Part shown: piece after piece, positions 55,059 through 64,000 of the stretch
Layout: each line of letters begins with the position of its first letter
Numbering within the stretch: position 1 is the stretch's first letter
DNA from: Toxorhynchites rutilus septentrionalis
Lineage: Eukaryota > Arthropoda > Insecta > Diptera > Culicidae
Reading direction: 5' to 3'
Length of the DNA stretch: 64,000 nucleotides
Assembly (NCBI RefSeq): GCF_029784135.1
Contig: NC_073745.1
Span: 276,916,706-276,980,705 of the forward strand
Notes under the pieces: generated by a model
Database searches by the model: none
What the model was told of the DNA's origin: nothing
What the model saw: only the letters and a program-made list of their open reading frames with translations
Program-made: the position numbers and the translations under genes

Positions 55059-55412
55059 AAAGTAGTATCAGGTGTTGTTAGTCCAATTAAAATTCGGATT
55101 GAGTTGAATAAACACTCAGAAAGTAAAAATTATAAAATAAAATAACCTTTTCCATTTCAAATATGTTTTCTCTATATTAACGTATCATGTTTTTTCTGAT
55201 GAGAAAAATTGATAATTGTATTCGGCATTGGTAATTATTTTATATTACATTGGTGAGTTTTTTTTAATTCATCCATTCATAACACAGGTGGTATCTCGTC
55301 TAGGATCACAGAGAGTAGTTTTCATCATATCTCGTTCCACTTCGGCATCTTTTATCTGATACGCACCATCCAACGAATGTTTACCATCGTTCTGTCATCA
55401 TCACTTGGCTTC
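55059..55412 (-). mobile_element. TGA-C element, copy 3 (hairpin half)
   Basis: After TGA-D the TGA-C body resumes: GGTGTTGTTAGTCCAATTAA, ACTCAGAAAGTAAAAATTAT, CTCGTCTAGGATCACAGAG, GATACGCACCATCCAACG. The hairpin terminus is missing. A short stretch (about 20 bases) was lost at the TGA-D junction. Confidence 0.7.
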
Positions 55413-55930
55413 CCTACCCATGTCGTCAATAACGAAAAACTTATCGGCGATCAATGAGGGGGAATGATTCAAAATCTCCGTGAACAAAGAAAAGAAGGAG
55501 AAGAAGATCGAATGAAGGGGACTATTTGCCTAGAGCATAAATATTGGATCTCGCTGAGGCAAATTTTCAGTATCGTTTTACATACGAAGCAATGAAAACC
55601 GCTTGTTCTTCCTTGTTTGGCCTTGTTTTCTTCTTCGTTTCGGATTGAGCTGTGGACGCGACCATATTACTTACTTGCTTACACAATTGTGTGGGGAATC
55701 ATCAAACTAGACTATCATCGGCTCACCAAGGAAATAATTGTTCAGGAATTTTGTGTGTGATTTGGTTTCGCATGACAGTAGCAAAACTATCTCTACCAAG
55801 GATGACAGCCAAACTAATCGAGACCGGAAATATTAACAGAAAGGGGGAAACTAATTAAAGGTGACTTGAACCAAATAACAGCGTAATTCTACGTCAACAA
55901 TGTGGTCGTGTCTTGAACACAAGCTTCTAT
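55413..55930 (-). mobile_element. TGA-B element, copy 3 (hairpin end)
   Basis: Resumes TGA-B with TTCTCCTTCTTTT-type sequence inverted, GATCTCGCTGAGGCAAATTTTC (the empty site for the SINE-like insert), CGTAATTCTACGTCAACA and the hairpin GGTCGTGTCTTGAACACAAG. It completes the element begun at 52457, with about 100 bases lost at the junction. Confidence 0.72.
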
Positions 55931-55972
55931 GATTTTTCAAGTAAGACTCAAGATTCTCAAATCAAAAAAGTT

Positions 55973-57156
55973 ACAGGAGGGTTGTGTCCAAGACACGACC
56001 GCATAGTTGACGTAGGATTCTGTTACGCTATCTACTGCATGCCTCTTTTGGATATGTTTGAAGAATTACATTGTTAAACTCTTCGATAATGATTTGGGTC
56101 CGTTCTGTCTGGTTGTTAGGTATGGTTTGTTCACTCCACCAGTGTCCATAACCGAGTGATGGTGATTGGTCATTAGATGGTGCGTATCATGTACCAAAGC
56201 CGCCCTCTGTGGTCCTGGACGAGATGACTCCTGTGTTATGTATGGATAAAATAAAGAAAAAAAAGCTCATCAATGTAATATAAGATAATTATCATCAGAC
56301 ATATACAATTATACATATTTAATTTTACAATTACAGTTGTGCTAAAAGTTCTACAATACATGATCGATCGTTGATATGAAATTTCACGAACCAATCAACA
56401 TAAAAGTTCTAAATTTAAATTTTATTTATATTCTATCAAGCATAAGTTCTATTCAGTTCATTGAAACATCATTCTTCAATCAAGCCATCGGAAGATCCTT
56501 ATTGGAACGAAAAAACACTTGCTCATCGCTCCCAACTTATTCGCCAGCACGTATGCAATCAGCAATGCCCACGCTAGTTACAATGAGCACTATCAATTTG
56601 TGCACGTCGTCTGTTAAACTAACGACCACGAGGGTATTTACATGCTGATTTCCCCCAGACACCTTGGATTAGAAATCTCTGTTAGGGAATACATGAAAAA
56701 AGCTGCCCCTACTTTTATGTATCTGCAATGTCGATTTCCCCCAGGCAGCTAGGTTTGATGTCTCTGTTGGGCAACACATTTCGATGAGAACAAAAGCTCC
56801 CCCTACTTTCATGTGTTTGCAATCCCGATTTCCCCCAGGAAGCTTGGTTTTGATTTCTCTGTTAGGGACCCGCCACATGTGTCGTCAATTTCGACCAATC
56901 AGAAGTGGGTATTTCCGTTAGGATAGAGGTTGAGATTTTTCAATTGTTCGATAGTTAGTTTCATGACATATATTGTTTTATTCAATGTAAAAAATTGTTA
57001 TGGAGTGCCGAAATTGATTGACGCAAAAATCTCATCAATCCATCATGAAATGACTGAGCAATATGCATTTGAAATTGGACAATTTTCACGGTGCGCTCGA
57101 TTTTCGATTTTCAATTTGTACCCCAATATGTTCACGAAAGACGTAATCCTACGTCA
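55973..57156 (+). mobile_element. TGA-C element, copy 4 (full length)
   Basis: This is the reference copy. It starts ACAGGAGGGTTGTGTCCAAG, hairpin arms GGTTGTGTC/GACACGACC, then TTGACGTAGGATTC. It ends TATGTTCACGAAA and GACGTAATCCTACGTC (57140-57155). Length is about 1.18 kb, with no coding capacity. An AATAAAG signal lies near 56250. Three units of the internal repeat are at 56647-56870. Confidence 0.82.
56647..56870 (+). repeat. Internal minisatellite of TGA-C, 85-95 bp x 2.6
   Basis: Units start GATTTCCCCCAGRCA at 56647, 56732 and 56827 and contain TCTCTGTTAGGGAA and CCCCTACTTTYATGT. The same unit occurs in the other TGA-C copies (19.2, 25.0, 52.9, 58.8, 62.3-62.9 and 63.8-64.0 kb) in varying number. 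Confidence 0.8.
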
Positions 57157-57161
57157 AAATC

Positions 57162-57286
57162 ATAGGAGCGTTGTGTCCGAGACACGACCGCATAGCTGAC
57201 GAAGGATTCTGTTAGGCTATTTGTTGTATGCTGATTTTGTAATAAATCGTGTCACTCACCTAATACAAAAATGTCCTCAATTTAAT
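57162..57286 (+). mobile_element. TGA-C element, copy 5 (hairpin end)
   Basis: ATAGGAGCGTTGTGTCCGAG begins only a few bases after the palindrome of copy 4, so two elements are arranged head to tail. It is soon interrupted by a hAT-like MITE (57287-57541) and continues at 57542. Confidence 0.7.
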
Positions 57287-57541
57287 CAAGACGAGTCTAT
57301 GGTACTAGGTGAGGCCGTTTCGTCACTATGTTGGATAGGGGAGCGGTATATGAAAACAGTACGGAAGAAAGCAGAAGGGGAATTATTTCCTTGAAGCGTG
57401 AAGAGACAGACTGATCACGAGCGAGCTTGGGCACAAGCGTATTGTATTTTGTTTACAAACAAAACACAGTAGACTTCCAATATGGCTGAAGAGTAGGTTC
57501 AGCAAGTTGGCCCACCTTAGGATATACTTCTACGCGCCTTG
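57287..57541 (-). mobile_element. hAT-like MITE, 255 bp, 8-bp TSD
   Basis: Ends CAAGACGAGTCTATGG and, inverted, CAAGGCGCGTAGAAGTAT. Flanks AATTTAAT (57279-57286) and GATTTAAT (57542-57549) match at 7 of 8. Inverted relative to the copy at 18530-18785, with high similarity along the body. Confidence 0.75.
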
Positions 57542-57970
57542 GATTTAATATAAGCAAATCGGGGACATTTTGTATTTAGTATTTGTATTACATATTAAGA
57601 AACACATTTCGGTAGAAACTGAAGTTCCCCCAACTTGCATGTTGGTTTTAATTGCTATTGCCAATCGGCCTATCACAACGCGTGATTTCCATTGGGATAA
57701 TGTTTAAAATATTTATTTTGTTTGATTATTAGTTTCATCAATTATATTATCTTATTCATTTTCACAGTAATGAATTGTTATGGAGTGCCTAAATCGATTG
57801 ATTCAAAACTCTCGTAATCTATCAGAAAATGGCTGATCAATAATTGTGAGTACAAGAAGAAGCTTGTATCTTCGATTTCGACGATTTGACTGAGCAATAA
57901 GCATTTTTCACGATGCGAAAGATTTTCGTTTTTAAATTTGTGCCCCCAATATGTTCCCGAAAGACGTAAA
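57542..57970 (+). mobile_element. TGA-C element, copy 5 (remainder, truncated)
   Basis: One partial minisatellite unit, GAATTGTTATGGAGTGCC, then CCCAATATGTTCCCGAAAG and GACGTAAAT, where the palindrome is broken off. Confidence 0.65.
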
Positions 57971-58487
57971 TATTTTTTAACGGTTTTAAAATGTTATTTT
58001 TTCTGAACAGTTTATTAATTTTGCAACAACTTTGTCTAACATCTTATTTTAATCAGACCTCTGGATTTTGAGTTACGATTTTTTTAAGGAAAGATCAGTG
58101 ATTGTGAATACGCCCTTTTAAAAAATCACTCATAATTTAAGTTGGTCGTACGATAATGAAAATTGATATTTTAGGTTTTGCTGTTTTTTGGCTGATTTGA
58201 AATGAAATTGCTCTAGTGCAGTATCTCAAAGCTTGTGAAGCGTGGATTCAAGAAAATGTTAGAAAAAATCATACCAGAGAAATATCATCCGGATAACAAA
58301 TTTTGTAAAATTGTGTTTGCGTCTTTGTCCAATATGCGATACGAATGCGATTCCTCTGACCGTTTGTCATACTTTTCTTAAAAGAAGATGTATCAATACC
58401 AAGTGATAAAGAACATTGCACTGAACGTAACGCTTTTGGCGCAGAAAATTGTGATGATTTCAGGACAATATATCAGTCAAGTTCTCT
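57971..58487. other. AT-rich spacer, nothing recognised
   Basis: No recognisable ends, RNA or coding. Confidence 0.35.
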
Positions 58488-59265
58488 TGACGTGGGACGA
58501 CGTCTAACCGAAATATATGGGGGATACAATAAAAACCTAAACACAGGACATAAAGGAAAAAATTAACATTACGAATGCTTATAACTCAGACATTTCTTAA
58601 TAGATCGGAAGGATGTTTGCATCAATTAATAGGAAATATTTCTACGCATCTATCACAATTAATAAAATGTTTTTTTTTTTCCTGAAATAAGCAATTGAAC
58701 AACTGTAGAAGGTTAAGCATTATCTAAATGCCCTAATTGCCTCGTTTTGATTGGCCCGATTTACGGTTTCCCCAACACAAACTTAAAAACCAAGGCTCCT
58801 GCGGAAATTGGTATTGCAAATACATGCAATCAGGCGAATGTTTTGTTTACACCGAAATGTGTTCCCTAACACAGTCATCAAAACCAAGTTGCCTGGGGAA
58901 GTTGGCATTGCAAATGCAGTAAAACACCGATTATCTGCAAGCGGATGATCCGCGATGCGATAATAAGTATTATCCAGAAACACAGTACGTAGAATTGAAG
59001 CTAAGATTCAATCGATCAAAGGATGGGACTATTGAAGAATATCACAAGAACATAAAATGTTATTGACAATCAAGATCGGCTAAGTTAAGTTAAGTTCCAA
59101 TCATTAAAAGATTCAAACTGCGAGAGCCAAATACGCGAATTACAAGAATGAAGTTTTTTTTTTCACGACCTGATACAACAGCCAACATCATTTTTCCTTT
59201 CATGTTCTATGTTTAGGTTTTCATTTTACCCTCCTTATACTCCGGTTAAACGTAGTCCCACGTCA
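58488..59265. mobile_element. Two TGA-D-like palindrome ends facing outward
   Basis: The left end TGACGTGGGACGACGTC plus TAACCGAAATATATGGGG and the right end (inverted) TGACGTGGGACTACG plus TTTAACCGGAGTATAAGG are two copies of the same terminus in opposite orientation. Both continue with 'AAAACCTAAACA'. The left arm resembles the TGA-D body for about 250 bases (TCTACGCATCTATCA). Between them are TGA-C minisatellite units (58.78-58.92 kb). No H2A is present here. Confidence 0.6.
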
Positions 59266-59332
59266 AAATATGAAAATTATATTGGAAAGCTAAATCTCGT
59301 TGAAGCTTCCAAGCGGTCGTGTCTCGGACACA

Positions 59333-59543
59333 ACAGGAGGGTTGTGTCCGAGACACGACCGCATAGTACTCCATAAGTGTTTACAACCGAGTGATGATGA
59401 CAGAAGGATGATAATTAGTTGTTAGATGGTGCGTATCATGATAGAAGATGCCGAAGTGGAATGAGATATGATGAAAGCCGACATCTGTGGCCCTGGACGA
59501 GATGGCTCCTGTGTTATGTATGGATGAAATAAAGAAAAAAATT
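59333..59543 (+). mobile_element. TGA-C element, copy 6 (hairpin half)
   Basis: ACAGGAGGGTTGTGTCCGAG with a perfect hairpin, but the following ~180 bases including the stem-loop are deleted (joins ACTCCATAAGTG). It reaches GGATGAAATAAAG, where TGA-B copy 2 is inserted, and continues at 61685. Confidence 0.7.
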
Positions 59544-59979
59544 ATAGGAGGTTGTGTCCAAGATACGACCGCATTGTTGACGTAGAACTACGCTGTTATT
59601 TTTTATAAATCGCTTGTTTATACCATCGGATATTATTCTACAATGCTGTGAAGTTTTAGAAACAACTGCTTAGTAGAATAATCTCTTAAAGGGTTTGAAA
59701 TGGTTGACGATGATTGATTGATGATTCATTCTTGCCCTCGCAAAACAATACACTAGCTAATCGCATGTCGCAATTTATTTCATGTCAATGCATTGAAAAT
59801 TTACCTCGAACGCTATTCCGGTGGCCTTTTTCGCAATTGTCATAAACTCGACTACAGTTGATTATATACATGTTGCACCAGCACCATTATTCCACATCTC
59901 ATAACTACATCAATATATCTTTGGCACCGAATGGAAACAACAACAATGACAACACTTGAAAGTATCAAATATCATGTTA

Positions 59980-60087
59980 AAGAATTAATGAAAAATGTTT
60001 ATATATACTTGTAACAATACAGATAGGAGTTTTGCTCCTTTAAACTTATGTAACTGAGCCTGTAAAAATAAACGATTTATTAAAAAA
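59980..60087 (+). mobile_element. Short 5'-truncated retroposon with poly(A) tail
   Basis: Flanked by AAATATCATGTTA at 59967-59979 and 60088-60100 (13 bp). It ends TGTAAAAATAAACGATTTATT and an A run. A polyadenylated LINE 3' end is likely; the family is unknown. Confidence 0.7.
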
Positions 60088-60739
60088 AAATATCATGTTA
60101 CATGTTATTTAGTATCGCCTCAAAGCAATCGCACCTCTAGGCATCGTTCGTACAACGTAAACCAAGCGCCAAACAAGCGTTCGACATAGCATGCATACAG
60201 AGCCATACATTGGTGGCTTGAAACTACTAGGAATATAAACACTTCGCATCATTTTGCGCTATTCTCAAAAGATACGCTCCTTTTAATATTACTGGCCTCG
60301 AAAAAAAGCATTACTTTCTCATGCTCGAGAGAAGCGCAGCTGTCACCCTTAGTGGAGGAAGTTTTGCTACTGGCAAGCGAAACCTAATCACATACAAAAT
60401 TCCAGAACGACATTTGCTTTCTTGGTGACTAAACAAGCGAAATAAACTCTTTTTGTTAATAACAACCTTGAAAACAGTAGCAATACTTCATTATGATCAA
60501 TATTAGTGCAAATACAATCCTAGTTGAAGGCAGTTTTGCGACTGGCACGCGAACCCAAATAACATATAACATTCCAGTAAGACATTCAAGATACTTGGTA
60601 TTCCCCAAACAATTTTTTGGCGCACAATATTAACGCCTGCTTCGCCATAACGTCAGTTTAATGAATTGATACATTCTCAAAAACTCCAACGAACCCTTAT
60701 GATGACGGAAAACAGACAATGTTAACTGTTTGGAAAAAA

Positions 60740-61088
60740 ACTGAATTATGCCACACAGCTTGTACTCTGCTGTAGCACCCATCGATGCGAATTCGCTGAT
60801 GAGTTTTTCAAGAGCGACCGCCTTCACCACTTGCGGGGGGAGCTTGATTTTTGTTACTGTCTGGGTAACAGCGTTTACATTTTCGACCGACGCGCTGAAA
60901 TCGCCTACTTCGCTGTTGTTCGATGCGGTGTCACACTCACGAAGGCTCGGTTCAGAGCGAGCGCTTTTCACTGCATCAACATCGCGTGCATCATTGGATG
61001 ACGCTTGCCTCGAAATTTTATTGCCCCTGGCAATGCGTTCGTTTTTTCCAGGACTCGAGCCTGCCTTCCTCTTCTTCTTGCTCATCAC
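60740..61088 (-). pseudogene. LINE ORF1 (gag-like) N-terminal fragment
   Basis: Minus strand MSKKKRKAGSSPGKNERIAR (ATG at 61085 preferred), a polar stretch, then TVTKIKLPPQVVKAVALEKL and ISEFASMGATAEYKLCGI. The last part resembles the PRE_C2HC-type region before the zinc knuckles in Jockey/I-group ORF1 proteins. The zinc knuckles are missing because the sequence ends at the junction near 60745. A possible leader lies at 61089-61260. LINE copies normally keep the 3' end, so a preserved 5' end inside another element is unusual. Confidence 0.6.
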
Positions 61089-61684
61089 ACACTACGTGAA
61101 GCGTCCAATTTATGACGCGGAAAGAAAAACACACGATACGAATAACGCGAAAAACGAACAGAAAAACCAAACGACGATATCCAAGTTGGATTACCACTGG
61201 AGGGGTCCAATCTTAGATCGAAGCGCAGCGAAAGCAAAGTGAACTGGATTACTCAACAGTCCGATGCCGAATGAAAGTTTGCCTCAGCGAGATCCACTGT
61301 TTATACTCTTGGCAAGTATTCCCCTTCATTCTTCTAATTTTCCTTTGTTCACGGAGACTTTAAATCCTACGATTTCCCTTCCGTTGGCCGTCGATAGGTT
61401 GCTCGTTATTGGCATCTCTGTTCGGGAAAGCACACAAATGAACAGAACAAATGTATGGGAAAATTGAAACGCTTAAAGTTTTCATGAATTTTAACCATTT
61501 AAAAACCAGGGGATTCTAATGTATAGCATATTAAACAAATCTTACGGAATTTCCGATTCGTTTAGTATGTAAATCGCCAAAATCCGTTCGCGGCAAAAAT
61601 AGTTATTAACATTAACTTTATTTCATAAAAACGTGACCTGTTTTCTGATTTGGCACCCTTAATGGAAGACGTAGTTCTACGTCA

Positions 61685-62418
61685 AAAAACAGTGTGATAT
61701 CAGATTATTATCACTATCGAACACAATTATCAATTTTTCTCACCAGAAAAAAAATCATGTTACTGTATTATACAGAAAACATATTTGAAATAGAAAAGGC
61801 AATTTTCTTTTATAATTCTTACTTTCTGAGTGTTTATTCAACCCATTTCCATTTTCGCTTCAAACCCAACGTAACACGATGCTATATGCCTCAATGCGAA
61901 TTTTAATTGGACTAACAGCACCAAATACGATATGTATAGCATATGAGAGATCACTTTTTTCGAATATTCCTTCACTTTTCAAATTTTTCTCGTCGTAAAA
62001 ACTTTCCTTGGGGGAAAATGAATACAACAAAACGGACAGCTTAAACCAAACGACCCGTTCTCGAGCGGGAACACAGCTTGCTTTTTATTTATGAAAATTG
62101 AAATAAATCGTTTCATATATCAAGTCATTTTTAACACAACTGCTACCATATACAATTTTACACTTATACTTGTGCAAAATTTTTCACGATACACGATCGA
62201 TCATTGATATGAAATTTTACGAAGCAACCAACATTAAAGTTCCAAATTTAGATTTTATTTGCTAGAATTAATCGTATCACTCACCTTACTTGCAATACAA
62301 AAAAGCCTCCGACTTGCATATATTTACAATGCCGCTTCCCCCCCAGACAGCTTGGTTTTGATGTATCTGTTAGGAAACACATTTTGGTAGGAACAGAAAT
62401 TCCTCCTACTTTCATGTA
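61685..62418 (+). mobile_element. TGA-C element, copy 6 (continuation)
   Basis: Resumes TGA-C after the TGA-B insertion: CACTATCGAACACAATTATC, CATGTTACTGTATTATAC, GTTCTCGAGCGGGAACAC, then a minisatellite unit (62.34-62.41 kb). It is interrupted by a pogo-like insertion. Confidence 0.72.
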
Positions 62419-62735
62419 CAGGAGAACCCCGATTAACCGCGGAATGGTTGGGCTAGCTCACCACGGATCACAAAAATCGCGGATAAGACAACAAATGATT
62501 AAAAATGAGGTGCAAACACAAAAAACAGATATTTCAGTATGAATACATTGTTTTATCAATACAAGAATCATTGAACTATCCATCTGTAATGTCGTATACA
62601 CCAGTTTTCAAATAATGTGAAAGTCATGACCAAAACAAGAGAACGAAAACCTACCACTCATTGTCAAATTTAGGGTAGGTTCATAGAATTACTATGGAAC
62701 TCGCTTTCGCGGATAAACAGCACCGCGGATTTGCA
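62419..62735 (+). mobile_element. Pogo/Tigger-like MITE fragment
   Basis: It begins CAGGAGAACCCCGATTAACC GCGG directly after TA, which resembles pogo/Tigger terminal repeats (CAGTRGAACCCCGATTA). CACCGCGGATTTGC near the right side is a partial inverse. The right terminal repeat is not intact. No coding. Confidence 0.5.
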
Positions 62736-62870
62736 AAATTTTGTTAGGGAACACATTTCGGTAGGAGCAAAAGTTCTCCCTACTTTTATGTATTTGCAAT
62801 GCCGATTTCTCCCAGGCAGCTAATTGATGCCTCTATTAGGGAACACATTTCGATAGGAACAAAAGTCACA
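62736..62870 (+). mobile_element. TGA-C minisatellite segment of copy 6
   Basis: TTGTTAGGGAACACATTTCG and CGATTTCTCCCAGGCAGC units, ending where the next TGA-C element starts inside the minisatellite. Confidence 0.6.
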
Positions 62871-64000
62871 GGAGGGTTGTGTCTGTGACTCGATCGCTTA
62901 GTTGACTGAGGATTCCGTTAGGATATCTGTCCATTTTGAATATGTTTGAATAATTACATCATTAAACTCTTCGATAATGATTCGGTGGCCCTGAAAAGGG
63001 CCGTTTTGTTTTGTTGTTGGTTATTGTTTGTTCACTCCACCAGTGTTTACAACCGAGTGATGATGACAGAAGGATGATAATTAGTTGTTAGATGGTGCGT
63101 ATCAGATGGAAGATGCCGAAGTGGAATGAGATATGATGAAAACCGCCCTCTATGACTATGACTCTAGACGAGATGCCTCCGGTGTTATGTATGGGTGAAA
63201 CAAATAAAAAAAAATTCTTCAATGTAATATAAGATAATTATTAATATCGAACACAATTATCGATTTTTCTCATCAGTAGAAACATGTTACTTCAATATAG
63301 AGAAAGGAAATGGGAAAGGTGATTTTATTTTATATTTTTTACTTTCTGAGTGTTTATTCGACCCAATACGAGTTTTAATTGGACTAACAACACCTAATAC
63401 TAAATGTAAAGCATATGGGAAATCACTTTTTCGAATACTTCTTCACCTTTCCAACTTTTCTCGCCTTATAAACTTTCCTTGGGTGAAAATGAACACAACA
63501 AAGCAGACAGCTTAAATCGAACGACAAGTTCTCGAGCGGAAACACACCTTGGTTTCTATTTATGAAAATTGAAGTAAATAGTTTTATATATCAAGTCATT
63601 TTAAACACAAATGCCACCATACACAATTTTGCACTTACACTTGTGCTAATTTTTTTAAATACACGATCGATCATTGATATGAAATTTCACGAACCAATCA
63701 ACATTAAATTTTCAAATTTAAATTTTATCTGCTGAAATATTTCGTATCACTCACTTCACTTGCAATATAAAAGATGCCCCAAACTCACATACATTTACAA
63801 TGTCGATTTCCCCCGGGCACCTGGGTTTTGATGTCTCTGTTAAGGAACACATTTCAGTGAGAACAAAAGCTACCCCTACATGAATACATGAAATACATGA
63901 AGCACTGCTGATTTCCCGTAGTCAGCTTGATTTTGATGTCTCTGTTAGGTAACACATTTCGTCGGGAAAAAAGCTTCCCTCCTTTCATGTATTTGCAATC
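62871..64000 (+). mobile_element. TGA-C element, copy 7 (runs off window)
   Basis: Starts ACAGGAGGGTTGTGTCTGTG (hairpin arm partly decayed) and CTGAGGATTCCGTTAGG, followed by the best-kept histone stem-loop of this family, the AAATAAAAAAAA stretch, the CTCGAGCGGAAACACACC region and two minisatellite units at the window end. Confidence 0.78.
62987..63002 (-). promoter_or_regulatory. Histone-type 3' stem-loop (perfect) in TGA-C
   Basis: Minus strand GGCCCTTTTCAGGGCC: perfect 6-bp stem with TTTC loop, preceded by AACAAAAC and followed by ACCGAA, matching the histone 3' end including the ACC after the stem. It lies about 115 bases from the hairpin terminus and antisense to the element. No histone coding sequence is recognised next to it. 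Confidence 0.8.

Larger units (their letters stand above)
59544..61684 (+). mobile_element. TGA-B element, copy 2, with captured gag-like segment
   Basis: It starts ATAGGAGGTTGTGTCCAAG and ends with the palindrome GACGTAGTTCTACGTC (61668-61683). Both flanks match copy 1 (1040-2905). The middle (about 60745-61260) instead holds the 5' part of a gag-like ORF1. A 108-nt retroposon (59980-60087) is nested. It is itself inserted in TGA-C copy 6. Confidence 0.78.

Noticed and set aside
1..64000. TGACGTAGGACTACGTC as a transcription-factor or CRE-type regulatory site
   Set aside because: TGACGT resembles a CRE half site, but every copy lies at an element end next to family-specific terminal sequence, so it is better explained as a transposition terminus.

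Overview
The window looks like heterochromatin-like or intergenic DNA from a large, repeat-rich dipteran genome, most probably a culicine (Aedes-like) mosquito. This rests on content: DD37E Tc1/mariner transposons (a group first described in mosquitoes), tRNA-derived SINEs, CR1-group LINEs with a PHD-type ORF1, Helitrons of the TC...CTAG type, and introns with GT/AG ends. I found no convincing single-copy host gene. Almost every readable protein belongs to a mobile element.

Layout. 1-710 is a Helitron tail. 1040-18068 is a patchwork of Helitrons, a 2.4 kb element with 36-bp terminal inverted repeats, and several members of an unusual element superfamily (below). 20212-23544 is a nearly intact two-gene PIF/Harbinger transposon inserted in a decayed reading frame. 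24.2-28.2 kb holds a LINE RNase H fragment split by another element. 28914-30163 and 36786-38044 are two DD37E transposons with 49-bp perfect inverted repeats. 31.5-34.3 kb is a junkyard of LINE, Tc1 and mariner pieces. 38159-40843 carries two histone H2A pseudogenes. 41.5-46.7 kb is a degenerate CR1-group LINE split by a tRNA-derived SINE. 47.4-49.0 kb is a second LINE on the minus strand. 49960-51240 is a TTAA-flanked MITE with other MITEs nested inside. 52457-64000 is mostly nested copies of the unusual superfamily.

The main observation is that superfamily, given the working labels TGA-B to TGA-F. Members have unrelated-looking bodies but the same termini. One end has a hairpin (arms like GGTTRTGTC and GACAYAACC) followed by TGACGTAGGA. 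The other end is an imperfect palindrome, GACGTAGTCCTACGTC, followed by A. Two insertions split readable coding sequence (a LINE RNase H and a mariner transposase) and show no target duplication, with insertion in a T/T context. That resembles rolling-circle Helentron/Helitron2-type non-autonomous elements. TGA-D carries histone H2A genes (TATA or CCAAT-like promoter, leader, coding region and 3' stem-loop), and TGA-C and TGA-F carry histone-type 3' stem-loops about 100-180 nt from the hairpin end. No autonomous Rep/helicase for this group is visible here.

Family labels are working names. Boundaries were read by eye and may be off by several bases where copies are decayed.
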